Assembly: GCA_023426855.1 (NCBI GenBank)
Contig: JAEZBU010000418.1
Span: 1-24,429, forward strand
DNA length: 24,429 nucleotides
Direction of reading: 5' to 3'
DNA from: Pseudomonadota bacterium
Lineage (GTDB): Bacteria > Pseudomonadota > Alphaproteobacteria > Rhizobiales > Hyphomicrobiaceae
Shown here: one piece after another, positions 1 to 7,806 of the stretch
How positions within the stretch are numbered: the stretch's first letter is position 1
Layout of the letters: each line of letters opens with the position of its first letter
Notes under the pieces: model-generated
Told to the model about the DNA's origin: nothing
The model's input: the letters and a program-made list of their open reading frames with translations, nothing else
The model's database searches: none
Translations under genes and position numbers: made by a program

Positions 1-1073
1 AAATGCTGCGCATCCAGGATCGCCATGATCGCGAGATGCTCTATGGTCCGACCAACGAGGAGCAGATCACGCAGATCTTCCGCGACAGCATCAAGAGCTA
101 CAAGGATCTGCCGCGCAATCTGTATCACATTCAGTGGAAGTTCCGGGACGAGATCCGGCCGCGCTTCGGCATCATGCGAGGCCGCGAATTCCTGATGAAG
201 GACGCCTATTCGTTCGACCTCACGCCCGAGGCTGGCCGTCACGCCTACAACCGCATGTTCGCCGCCTACCTGCGCACGTTCGCGCGCATGGGGCTGCAAT
301 CGATCCCGATGGCCGCTGACACTGGTCCGATCGGTGGCGACCTGAGCCACGAGTTCATCATTCTGGCGGACACCGGCGAGAGCCAGGTCTATTGCCACAG
401 GGATCTCATCGAAGGCGCCATTCCGCCGGCCAATACCGACTTCGACGGTGACCTGTCACCGATCGTGAAGGCGTGGACATCGCTGTATGCCGCCACCGAC
501 GAGAAGCACGACGAAGCGCGCTTCGATAGCGAAGTGCCCAAGGACAAGCAGGTCTCGGCGCGTGGCATCGAAGTCGGACACATCTTCTTCTTTGGCACCA
601 AGTACTCGGAGCCAATGAACTGCCGTGTTCAGGGGCCGGATGGTTCGCGGGTGACGCTGCAAATGGGCTCTTACGGCGTCGGCGTGTCGCGGCTTGTTGG
701 CGCGATCATCGAAGCCTGTCACGACGATGCCGGAATCGTCTGGCCAGTACCGGTGGCGCCGTTCGAGGTCGGGCTGATCAACCTGAAGGCGGGCGACGCG
801 GCCACGGACGAAGCGTGCGCCGGCCTTTATGAGAAGTTCGTCAACGCCGGCGTCGAGGTGCTTTACGATGACACCGATGAACGCGCAGGCGGAAAGTTCG
901 CAGCCATGGACCTGATTGGATTGCCCTATCAGGTCATCGTCGGGCCCAAGGGCTTGAAGGGTGGCGAAGTGGAATTGAAGTTCCGCCAGAAGGGCGATCG
1001 CGAAACGATCCCGCTCGACTCGGTGGTCAATCGCGTGGTCGATTTGGTCAAACGGCACCGCGTTCTGGCCTGA
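1..1073 (+). CDS. proS: Prolyl-tRNA synthetase, 3' part (5' end outside window)
   Basis: Charges tRNA-Pro with proline in the cytoplasm. The reading frame is open from the first base; bases 1-2 belong to a codon that begins upstream, so the ATG at position 3 is internal (family members have about 85 more residues before this point). In-window residues 17-20 are the TNEE motif. Class II motif 2 surrounds residues 47-71, with FRDE and RPRFGIMRGREF. Motif 3 (GSYGVGVSRLVGAI) begins near residue 222. The rest is the HGTP anticodon-binding domain, ending at residue 356. No large editing insertion lies between motifs 2 and 3, as in the compact ProS of alphaproteobacteria (about 440 aa in total). It is followed closely by lolC, an arrangement common in this class. 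Confidence 0.97.
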   Translation, partial: MLRIQDRHDREMLYGPTNEEQITQIFRDSIKSYKDLPRNLYHIQWKFRDEIRPRFGIMRGREFLMKDAYSFDLTPEAGRHAYNRMFAAYLRTFARMGLQSIPMAADTGPIGGDLSHEFIILADTGESQVYCHRDLIEGAIPPANTDFDGDLSPIVKAWTSLYAATDEKHDEARFDSEVPKDKQVSARGIEVGHIFFFGTKYSEPMNCRVQGPDGSRVTLQMGSYGVGVSRLVGAIIEACHDDAGIVWPVPVAPFEVGLINLKAGDAATDEACAGLYEKFVNAGVEVLYDDTDERAGGKFAAMDLIGLPYQVIVGPKGLKGGEVELKFRQKGDRETIPLDSVVNRVVDLVKRHRVLA

Positions 1074-1121
1074 GGCGGGTAGCGCTCAGATCCAGGTTCC
1101 GCAACGGCGGAGAGTTGATAC

Positions 1122-2480
1122 GTGTTCTGGCGTTCCGCATCCAGCGGGGCGCAGGCAGAGGGGGCAGAAGGCGCGGCGAGCGCACTTCTGATGTCAGCAC
1201 ACCGGATGAGCACGCAGATCGATACCCGGCCGTTCGCGCCATTCGAGTGGATGTTGGCACTGCGTTACCTGCGCGCCCGGCGCAAGGAAGGTTTCATCTC
1301 CGTCATCGCGGGCTTCTCGTTCGTCGGCATCCTGCTCGGTGTTGCCACGCTGATCATCGTGATGGCCGTCATGAACGGTTTCCGCAATCAGCTCTTCGAG
1401 AAGATCCTTGGACTCAACGGGCACGTCGTCGTCTACAAGATGTCCGGAACCGGACCGTTCAACGATTATCCTGACCTCGCGCAGCGCTTGGCAGCGACGC
1501 CTGGCGTGAAGGCCGTCGTGCCGTTGATCGAAGGCCAGGTGATGCTGTCCTCGCCGACGCAGGCGCTCGGCGGTATCGTGCGCGGCATCACGGAGCAGGG
1601 GCTTCAAGCTCTGCCGCTCGTCTCCAACAACGTCATTCTCGGTAGCCTTGAAGGTTTTGATACGAGTGGGGGCGTTGCCGTTGGCAGCCGGTTGGCGACG
1701 TCGCTCGGTTTGCAACTCGGCGACTCCGTGACGCTCGTCAATCCGCGCGGAAACACGACCCCCTTCGGCACGACGCCGCGCAGCAAGCCGTATCGGATCT
1801 CGGCGATCTTCGAGATGGGCATGGCGGAATATGACCGCACCATGCTGTTCATGCCGCTCGACGAAGCCAAGCGATACTTCTCGCGCGGCGATCAGGTCGA
1901 CGTGCTGGAGATCATGGTTTCGGATCCGGAGCGTGTGGATCAGTACGTCGCGACCATGCGCCCGCTGGCAGGAGGCGACTACGCCTTCACGGATTGGCGA
2001 CAGCGAAATCAGACCTTCTTCACCGTGCTCGAAGTCGAGCGAACCGTGATGTTCATCATCCTGTCGCTGATCGTTCTGGTGGCGGCGCTCAACATCATCT
2101 CCGGTTTGATGATGCTGGTGAAGGACAAGGGACGCGACATCGCCATCCTGCGTACTATGGGCGCCACCAAGGGCGCGGTGATGCGCGTGTTCCTGATTAC
2201 GGGCGCTTCGATCGGCGTGGTCGGCACGATTGCCGGGCTGATCATCGGCATCATCTTCTGCTGGAATATCGAGGCAATCCGACAGTTCGTGCAGTGGTTG
2301 ACCGGTACGACGCTGATGGACCCGGCAGTGTACTATCTCACGCGGCTGCCTGCGGACATCGACATCGGTGAGACCGCGTTCATCGTTGTCATGGCATTTG
2401 TGCTGTCGTTGCTCGCGACGCTGTATCCGTCGTGGCGGGCTTCCAGGCTCGATCCCGTTGAAGCTCTGCGATACGAGTGA
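1122..2480 (+). CDS. lolC: Lipoprotein-releasing ABC transporter permease, LolC/LolE family
   Basis: Inner-membrane subunit of the Lol complex, which extracts outer-membrane lipoproteins from the inner membrane and passes them to LolA. The 452-residue reading has the expected plan: a first membrane helix around residues 58-85, a large periplasmic MacB-like domain, then three helices near residues 309-333, 356-382 and 420-440. The family ending ARLDPVEALRYE is present apart from a Ser. The start is uncertain. The GTG at 1122 has a GGAGAG ribosome site 7 nt upstream (1109-1114) but adds an Ala/Gly-rich stretch. The ATG at 1206 gives the N terminus typical of relatives (about 424 aa, starting MSTQIDTRPFAPFEW) but has no visible ribosome site. 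The stop overlaps the lolD start by 4 nt. One LolC-type protein may serve both permease positions as a homodimer. Confidence 0.93.
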   Translation: MFWRSASSGAQAEGAEGAASALLMSAHRMSTQIDTRPFAPFEWMLALRYLRARRKEGFISVIAGFSFVGILLGVATLIIVMAVMNGFRNQLFEKILGLNGHVVVYKMSGTGPFNDYPDLAQRLAATPGVKAVVPLIEGQVMLSSPTQALGGIVRGITEQGLQALPLVSNNVILGSLEGFDTSGGVAVGSRLATSLGLQLGDSVTLVNPRGNTTPFGTTPRSKPYRISAIFEMGMAEYDRTMLFMPLDEAKRYFSRGDQVDVLEIMVSDPERVDQYVATMRPLAGGDYAFTDWRQRNQTFFTVLEVERTVMFIILSLIVLVAALNIISGLMMLVKDKGRDIAILRTMGATKGAVMRVFLITGASIGVVGTIAGLIIGIIFCWNIEAIRQFVQWLTGTTLMDPAVYYLTRLPADIDIGETAFIVVMAFVLSLLATLYPSWRASRLDPVEALRYE

Positions 2481-3196
2481 TTGGAATGCGGGACATGAAC
2501 AACAGGCCGGTGCTTCAGCTTTCCGACCTTCGGCGCACGTATCGCCAGGGCTCGCGCGAAATCCATGTGCTGGCGGGCGCCAGTGCCGCCCTCTATCCGG
2601 GAGAGGCAGTTGCATTGGTCGGGCCATCCGGTGCCGGTAAGTCGACACTGCTTCACACCGCGGGCCTTCTCGAAACGCCCGACAGCGGGCAGGTCATCAT
2701 CGACGGGAGCGACTGTGCCGGGATGTCGGACGACGAACGCACGCGCGTGCGTCGCGCCAGCATGGGCTTCGTCTATCAGTTTCACCAGTTGCTGCCGGAG
2801 TTCTCAGCGCTCGAAAACGTCGCGATGCCGCAAATGATACGAGGAAAGTCGCGGCGTCAGGCTCAGTCACGGGCGCGCGAACTGCTGTCCGCTGTTGGGC
2901 TTGGCGAGCGCGTCGATCATCGTCCGGCGGAGTTGTCCGGCGGAGAGCAGCAACGCACTGCGATCTGCCGAGCACTGGCCAATGCGCCGCGCCTGTTGCT
3001 GGCAGACGAGCCGACTGGCAATCTCGATCCGAGCACGGCAGATCTGGTGTTCTCCGAACTGGTCGCGCTCATCGAAAGGACAGGTGTGGCTGCCCTGATC
3101 GCCACGCACAACATGGAACTCGCCGCGCGCATGCATCGTGTGCTGCGACTGGAGGGTGGTGTGCTGGTCGAGGTGGCGCCGGGTTCGGTCAACTGA
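2477..3196 (+). CDS. lolD: Lipoprotein-releasing ABC transporter ATPase LolD
   Basis: ATPase that powers LolC/E-mediated lipoprotein release at the inner membrane. It is 239 aa, the usual length. Walker A is GPSGAGKST (residues 49-57), the ABC signature is LSGGEQQR (153-160), Walker B is LLLADEP (173-179) and the H-loop histidine is 211. The GTG at 2477 overlaps the lolC stop (GTGA), which implies translational coupling. In-frame ATGs at 2486 and 2495 are alternative starts, and relatives often begin near the latter. The neighbour pair lolC-lolD fixes the assignment over other MacB-type ATPases. The gene converges on the nitroreductase with a 33-nt gap. Confidence 0.96.
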   Translation: MIGMRDMNNRPVLQLSDLRRTYRQGSREIHVLAGASAALYPGEAVALVGPSGAGKSTLLHTAGLLETPDSGQVIIDGSDCAGMSDDERTRVRRASMGFVYQFHQLLPEFSALENVAMPQMIRGKSRRQAQSRARELLSAVGLGERVDHRPAELSGGEQQRTAICRALANAPRLLLADEPTGNLDPSTADLVFSELVALIERTGVAALIATHNMELAARMHRVLRLEGGVLVEVAPGSVN

Positions 3197-3229
3197 CGTC
3201 CGGCGTTGTTGGCAATGCGTTCGGTGCAG

Positions 3230-3970
3230 CTACTCCATGTGGAACCGGGTGAAGTTTTCGACCGGTTCGCGATCTGCCGTGAAGCTGTTTTCCGGCGCTG
3301 AAAGGTCGGCGTGTCCCAGAGACATTCCGCACAGAATCATCTCGCTGTCCGGAATCCCAAGCTGCTGACGCACGATATGCGGATAGTTGGCGAGCGCTGC
3401 TTGCGGACACGTTTCCAGGCCCTCGCCGCGCGCCGCGATCATGATGCTCTGCAGAAACATGCCGAAGTCGATCAGGCTGCCGCGCCCTAGATCCTTGTCC
3501 AGGCTGAAGATGAGGCCAACGGGCGCGCCAAAGAACTGATAGTTCCGCCCGTGGTGGCGTTTGGACGCCGCACGATCGCCCTTGCCGATCCCGATGGCTT
3601 CGTAGAGCTGCCACCCCACGGCACGACGCCGCGCGAGATAAGGTTCTCGCCAAGTTTGCGGATAGTAATCGTACTCGCGCTGCGCAGGTACACCGGCATC
3701 GTGCGCTTCCAGCAGTGCAGCGGACAGCCTGTCGCGGGCTGCTCCCGTCAATACGTGGGCTTTCCAAGGCTGCATATTGCTGGCGCTCGGCGCGCGTCGG
3801 GAAACGTCGAGAATGCGCCCGATCACCTCTCGCGAAACAGTCGTCGGCAGAAAGGCGCGAATGCTGCGTCGGCCAGCCAGAGCGGCGCCAATTGCTCCCG
3901 ACGCGGTCTGGGGCTCGGCCAATTTATCGGGTCCATTCGATGACGTGCTCGAAGAGTCGCCTGTGCGCAC
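3230..3970 (-). CDS. Nitroreductase family flavoprotein
   Basis: A predicted 246-aa cytoplasmic FMN enzyme that reduces nitro, quinone or related substrates with NAD(P)H; the physiological substrate is unknown. The FMN-phosphate motif RRSIRAF is at residues 34-40, followed by APSASNMQPW. The central region carries the YDYYPQTWREPYLARR segment seen in PnbA/NfnB-like members, and GEGLETCPQA precedes the C-terminal dimer arm. The start is a GTG (complement of 3968-3970) chosen because AAGAAGGA lies 7 nt upstream (complement of 3978-3985). It is transcribed away from the TAXI/TRAP cluster and shares its promoter region, so it may share its regulation. A role in that pathway is not evident. BluB is less likely because of the PnbA-like middle segment. 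Confidence 0.9.
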   Translation of the reverse strand: MRTGDSSSTSSNGPDKLAEPQTASGAIGAALAGRRSIRAFLPTTVSREVIGRILDVSRRAPSASNMQPWKAHVLTGAARDRLSAALLEAHDAGVPAQREYDYYPQTWREPYLARRRAVGWQLYEAIGIGKGDRAASKRHHGRNYQFFGAPVGLIFSLDKDLGRGSLIDFGMFLQSIMIAARGEGLETCPQAALANYPHIVRQQLGIPDSEMILCGMSLGHADLSAPENSFTADREPVENFTRFHME

Positions 3971-3977
3971 GCGTTTA

Positions 3978-3985
3978 TCCTTCTT
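3978..3985 (-). promoter_or_regulatory. Ribosome binding site deciding the GTG start of the nitroreductase
   Basis: On the minus strand these bases read AAGAAGGA, 7 nt before the GTG at 3970. No ATG in this frame has a comparable site, so the GTG is preferred. Confidence 0.7.
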
Positions 3986-3998
3986 GTCAGCATGGCGG

Positions 3999-4028
3999 TT
4001 GACAATTTATATCTCGCTTCGCAAGAAT
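3999..4028 (+). promoter_or_regulatory. Candidate promoter of the TAXI/TRAP catabolic cluster
   Basis: TTGACA (3999-4004), a perfect -35 consensus, is followed after 18 nt by AAGAAT (4023-4028), which matches 4 of 6 positions of the -10 consensus. The inverted-repeat operator candidate begins right after the -10, where a bound repressor would block initiation. An alternative -10, TAGAAT at 4028-4033, would need a 23-nt spacer and is less likely. The TATAAA on the opposite strand (complement of 4006-4011) could serve the divergent nitroreductase. Confidence 0.45.
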
Positions 4029-4053
4029 AGAATATCGTTCTGTCTAATAGAAC
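4024..4053. promoter_or_regulatory. Candidate IclR-type operator (GTTCT/AGAAC inverted repeats)
   Basis: The strongest element is the 17-bp inverted repeat GTTCT-N7-AGAAC (4037-4053). Two further AGAAT half sites lie at 4024-4028 and 4029-4033; the second forms an overlapping 13-bp imperfect inverted repeat with GTTCT at 4037-4041. IclR-family repressors commonly bind short TTCT/AGAA-type palindromes near their own operon's promoter, and an IclR gene lies within this operon at 7059. Assignment of this site to that regulator is an inference. Confidence 0.55.
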
Positions 4054-4087
4054 AAAAAGCTTTTAGGGACACCAAGGAAGGATCGAC

Positions 4088-5101
4088 ATGCTTCGTTTCA
4101 ACCGTATTGCGGCGGCCGCTGTGGCCGTTCTCGGCGTTGGCTTTGCTGGCGCCGCCTCGGCCAAGGAACTGGTCATCGGCACCATCGGCATCACCGGCGA
4201 CACGTTTCAGCTCTCGACAGCCTGGTCGAATGCGCTGATCAAGCAGGGTGGCCCGCTTCGCCTGACGCCAGTCGACGGCCGCGGAACCAACAATCTGCTG
4301 CGCATGGTCGCGACCAACCGCGCCGACCTCGGCTTCATCGGCAGCCCGCACTTCCAGGATGCTTTGAGCCGCACCGGTGCGTTCCAGAAGGAGCCGGAAG
4401 ACGTCGTCGAGCGGTATAAGAACCTGCGCGTTCTGTTCGCGATTCCGACCGGCATGGGCCAGTACGTCGTGCGCGACGACAGCGGCATTCGCACGTTCGC
4501 CGACATGAAGGGCAAAAGCATCGCGTTCGGCACGCCGGGTGGTAACGCCGGCCGCGTCTCCACCATCCTGTTCCAGGCGCATGGCCTGGATGCCACCAAG
4601 GGTGACATCGATGGCCGGTACATCGAAGCAAACACCGCCTTCGACCAGCTTTCCAACGGTCAGATCAACGCGACGATCGCTTGGGGTGGCGTGCCGCAGT
4701 CAGGCGTTTTCAACGTCTCTCGTTCGCACAAGCTGCGCTTCATTTCGCCTGAGCCGGAGAAGTTCGATGCCTTCAAATCGAACGTGACCAACGGCCAGTT
4801 CTACGTCTTCCGCAAGTTCGAGCCGGCGCAGGTCACCGCTGCCTATGGCGATCATGTCGTGGCCGATGGCCCGGTCTATTTCTGGACCTTCCCGATGATG
4901 GTCATGGTCCGCGCCGACATGCCGGACGATGAGGCTTATGCGCTGACCAAGGCGGTATGGGACAACATCGAAACCATCACCAAAGAGAACGTTCAGCTCT
5001 CGCTGATGTCGTTCGATAATGCGCTGGAGCAGCTCTCAGCGCAGGTCCATCCGGGTGCCCGCAAGTATTTCGAAGAGAAGGGCGTTGCCGTTCCGAAGTA
5101 A
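4088..5101 (+). CDS. TAXI-family TRAP transporter solute-binding receptor
   Basis: Periplasmic high-affinity receptor that delivers a small, probably carboxylate, ligand to the fused TRAP permease encoded next. It is 337 aa, the usual size. A Sec signal peptide covers residues 1-25, ending AASA before KELVIGT. The mature start and the pattern GTGNLLRMVATNRADLGF-like (here GTNNLLRMVATNRADLGF) followed by the IRTFADMKGKSIAFGTPGG block are typical of the TAXI (TRAP-associated extracytoplasmic immunogenic) family. The ATG at 4088 follows AAGGAAGGA with about 5 nt spacing. It is the first gene of the catabolic cluster. TAXI ligands are poorly known (glutamate and some dicarboxylates are reported for a few members), so the ligand here is unassigned; the downstream enzymes suggest a di- or tricarboxylate. 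Confidence 0.92.
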   Translation: MLRFNRIAAAAVAVLGVGFAGAASAKELVIGTIGITGDTFQLSTAWSNALIKQGGPLRLTPVDGRGTNNLLRMVATNRADLGFIGSPHFQDALSRTGAFQKEPEDVVERYKNLRVLFAIPTGMGQYVVRDDSGIRTFADMKGKSIAFGTPGGNAGRVSTILFQAHGLDATKGDIDGRYIEANTAFDQLSNGQINATIAWGGVPQSGVFNVSRSHKLRFISPEPEKFDAFKSNVTNGQFYVFRKFEPAQVTAAYGDHVVADGPVYFWTFPMMVMVRADMPDDEAYALTKAVWDNIETITKENVQLSLMSFDNALEQLSAQVHPGARKYFEEKGVAVPK

Positions 5102-5145
5102 CAGCTAACGGCAGCTAACCGGCGCATTCGCGGACATCACAGGTC

Positions 5146-7062
5146 ATGTCAGACACCATCCGTTATTTTCTGGGTGATGAGGACGATGCTTTGATCGCCC
5201 TCGTTCGCGCGCTCGGCCTCGCGGCCTGCGCGGCGCTCACGGGCTTCCTGATGTTCACGATTGCCGTCGGTCGTTACGGCAACTGGACGCAATATCAGGT
5301 CGTTCTGGCGTTGGTGCTGGCTGCTATCTTCTTCTTGTTCCCAGGGCCGTTGGCGCGCTTTTCCAGGCGCGCCGACGTGCTGCTGTCGATCGGTCTCGCC
5401 GGGCTTGGCGTTTACGCCGCCTGGTACATGATCGATCAGCACGCCGAGATCGCGGCCTATCGCGAAGGCCTGCCGAACAGCAGCGATATTTTTGTTTACG
5501 TCACCGGCACGTTGATTGTCCTGGAGGCCGCCCGTCGCGCCGAGGGCTGGATACTTCTGTCGATCGTCGCGGTGACCGTCGGCTATCTGCTGGCGGGTCC
5601 ATGGCTGCCGGGTATCCTGTCGCATCGCGGCATGGATAGCCTGCAGGTCGCCGAGCTGTTCTACAGTCAGCAGGGCATCTTCGGTGTCGCCCTCGGCTCG
5701 GTCGTCGATATCGTTTACATCTACGTCATCTTCGGTGCCGCGTTGCGGCTGACCGGTGCTGGCGAGTTCTTCGACTGGATCGCCAGCCGTCTCACGATGG
5801 GGCGGCGCTCCGGCTCCGCGCAGTGTGCGATTATCGCGTCGGCGCTGTTCGGTTCGATCAATGGTTCCGCTTCGGCCAATGTCGTCGCCAACGGCGCCAT
5901 TACGATCAACCTGATGCACCGCGCAGGCTACAGCCGCGCTTATGCGGGTGCGGTTGAGGCATCGTCCTCCGTTGTTGGGCAGATCCTGCCGCCGGTCATG
6001 GGCGTCGGCGCCTTCATCATGGCCGAGATCACCGGCATTCCCTACACCCAGATCATGCTTGCGGCGTTGCTGCCGGCACTGCTGTTCCTGTTGTCGCTTG
6101 GCATCGTCGCCGCACTTGAGGCTGCGCGCCTCGGGCTGAAGCCTCTGGACGAAGAGCCGGGTGCCTGGACGACGCAGCGCATTTCCCAGTTCATCACCAT
6201 CGGCGGCGGCTTCACGGTTCTGCTCTATCTGCTGATGACGGGTTATTCGGTGGACCTGTCCGGCCTAGCCGCGACGTTGACCGTGATCGGTCTTGCACTG
6301 GTTCTGCCCGGAACGCGGCCCGGCTGGCGTGAGCTTGTACGCATCGCCATCGAAGGTGGCCGCGATGGTCTGATCGTGGCTGCGTCGTGCGCCGCAATCG
6401 GTGTCATCATCGGTGCGGTGTCGGCGACGGGTTTGGGTATCAAGGTCAGTCAGGCGATCATGTCGCTGGGTGGGGCCAGCCTGCTCCTGGCGCTCATTCT
6501 CGCTGCTTTCTGCGCGCTCGTGCTCGGCATGGGGCTGCCGACCGCAGCCTCTTATCTGATGGTCGTGTTCATCGCCGGTCCGGCGCTCATCCAACTCGGC
6601 CTGCCCGTCCTGGCCGCGCACATGTTCCTGTTCTACTTCGCGGTGATGTCAGCGGTGACGCCTCCCGTGCCGTTGGCGGTATTTGCTGCCGCGGCAATCG
6701 CACAGGTTCCGATGCTGCAGATCTCGATGATTTCTCTGCGGCTGTGTCTGGTTGCGTTCCTCATGCCGTTCATGTGGGTCTATTCGCCTGAGCTTATGCT
6801 CCAGGATGTATCTCTAGAGACCTTGCCGAATGTGATTGTCGCCGCTGTCACCCTGGTCTTCGCGGTCCTGTTGCTGGCGGCAGCACAAGTTGGTCACTTC
6901 CGAGGGTCGCTGACCGTGATCGAACGCGCTGCCGCGGCTCTTGCTGCTCTCATGATCTATCTTCCGTATGTTTCCTCCACGACGCTTGGCGTGCTGCTCG
7001 GATTGTCCGTGCTCGGCCGGCGTTATTGGCTCGGAAGAAAGACGGAGATGGAGGCGGCATGA
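5146..7062 (+). CDS. TRAP transporter fused permease (4TM/12TM)
   Basis: Inner-membrane permease driven by an ion gradient, working with the TAXI receptor encoded 44 nt upstream. At 638 aa it is the fused type. The N-terminal hydrophobic part (about residues 1-150) matches the small DctQ-like unit and the rest is the large DctM-like unit. Signature stretches are SGSAQCAIIASALFGSINGS (about 222-241), the EASSSVVGQILPPVMG block (about 271-286) and GMGLPTAASYL (about 461-471); the last is the conserved loop of the second DctM half. A very hydrophobic C-terminal tail with two or three further helices follows, ending in a short basic segment. The stop overlaps the IclR start as ATGA. Fused permeases pair almost always with TAXI receptors, which agrees with the neighbour. 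Confidence 0.94.
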   Translation: MSDTIRYFLGDEDDALIALVRALGLAACAALTGFLMFTIAVGRYGNWTQYQVVLALVLAAIFFLFPGPLARFSRRADVLLSIGLAGLGVYAAWYMIDQHAEIAAYREGLPNSSDIFVYVTGTLIVLEAARRAEGWILLSIVAVTVGYLLAGPWLPGILSHRGMDSLQVAELFYSQQGIFGVALGSVVDIVYIYVIFGAALRLTGAGEFFDWIASRLTMGRRSGSAQCAIIASALFGSINGSASANVVANGAITINLMHRAGYSRAYAGAVEASSSVVGQILPPVMGVGAFIMAEITGIPYTQIMLAALLPALLFLLSLGIVAALEAARLGLKPLDEEPGAWTTQRISQFITIGGGFTVLLYLLMTGYSVDLSGLAATLTVIGLALVLPGTRPGWRELVRIAIEGGRDGLIVAASCAAIGVIIGAVSATGLGIKVSQAIMSLGGASLLLALILAAFCALVLGMGLPTAASYLMVVFIAGPALIQLGLPVLAAHMFLFYFAVMSAVTPPVPLAVFAAAAIAQVPMLQISMISLRLCLVAFLMPFMWVYSPELMLQDVSLETLPNVIVAAVTLVFAVLLLAAAQVGHFRGSLTVIERAAAALAALMIYLPYVSSTTLGVLLGLSVLGRRYWLGRKTEMEAA

Positions 7063-7805
7063 GCGATGAAGCGGAGCAGCGCGGCGGCGTTGCGGCAGTG
7101 GATCGCGCCCTGTCGATCCTGGAAGTGTTCCGGCCTGGCGAGCGATCGCTCCCACTGGCGCAGATCGCGCAGCGAACGGGTCTTTATAAAAGCACGATCC
7201 TTCGGCTAGCCGCCTCGCTGGAACGCGCGGGATATATGGTGCGGCTGGACGATGGCCATTGGCGGCTCGGTCCGGCGCTTTCCCGACTGGGCTCGACATA
7301 TCAGTCCGCGTTCAATCTGCGCGACTACATCGAGCCGACGTTGCAGCGGCTGGTCGATCGTTGCGGAGAGACCGCGGCGTTCTATATCCGCGACGGCAAC
7401 GTCCGCGTCTGCCTGTTCCGCGCGGAGGCCAAGCATTCCGTCCGTCATCACATCAATGTCGGGCAGCATTTGCCGCTGGAACGTGGTGGGCCAGCGCGGG
7501 TGCTACGCGCCTTCACCGGTGGCGACGACGAGATCTCCGCGCAGGTCCGTCGCGACTTCTATTTCTTCTCGGCTGGCGAGCGCGATCCGGAAACATCCGG
7601 CGTGGCCGTGCCGGTGATGGATTCCAACGGACTGTGCGGGGCGATGGCTGTCATCGGCCCGACCACACGCATGACGTCGGAAGTCATGCAACGCTATCTG
7701 GGCGATGTGCTGCAGGCCAGCGTCGACGTATCGATCAAGCTCGGCGGCGACGTGCGCGGGCTGCAGGCCGCCATTCAACGACAACACGACAAGCAGAAGG
7801 TTTGA
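7059..7805 (+). CDS. IclR-family transcriptional regulator
   Basis: A predicted 248-aa cytoplasmic repressor or activator. Residues 11-70 form the IclR winged helix-turn-helix (VDRALSILEVF, IAQRTGLYKSTILRLAASLERAGY, with the recognition helix near 43-58). The remainder is the GAF-like effector domain, ending with AVPVMDSNGLCGAMAVIGP. The ATG at 7059 is preferred because it overlaps the permease stop (ATGA) and follows a GGAGG site; the in-frame ATG at 7026 would extend into the permease without a better site. The gene lies inside the operon between transport and enzyme genes, so it probably controls the cluster and itself through the repeats at 4024-4053. Its effector is presumably the imported acid or a CoA or lactone derivative (inference). 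Confidence 0.92.
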   Translation: MSDEAEQRGGVAAVDRALSILEVFRPGERSLPLAQIAQRTGLYKSTILRLAASLERAGYMVRLDDGHWRLGPALSRLGSTYQSAFNLRDYIEPTLQRLVDRCGETAAFYIRDGNVRVCLFRAEAKHSVRHHINVGQHLPLERGGPARVLRAFTGGDDEISAQVRRDFYFFSAGERDPETSGVAVPVMDSNGLCGAMAVIGPTTRMTSEVMQRYLGDVLQASVDVSIKLGGDVRGLQAAIQRQHDKQKV

Positions 7806-7806
7806 C

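Noticed and set aside
1194..2648. 484-codon open frame on the minus strand across lolC and lolD
   Set aside because: Antisense to two clearly identified genes; its protein has the Arg/His-rich composition of shadow frames in GC-rich DNA and no recognisable motif.
4028..4033. TAGAAT as the -10 box of the TAXI operon promoter
   Set aside because: Would require a 23-nt spacer from TTGACA; the AAGAAT box at 18 nt is more acceptable and the TAGAAT bases are part of the repeat half site.
5102..5145. Direct repeat CAGCTAAC twice between receptor and permease genes
   Set aside because: Only 8 bp, two copies, in a short linker; no clear function and expected to arise by chance at this scale.
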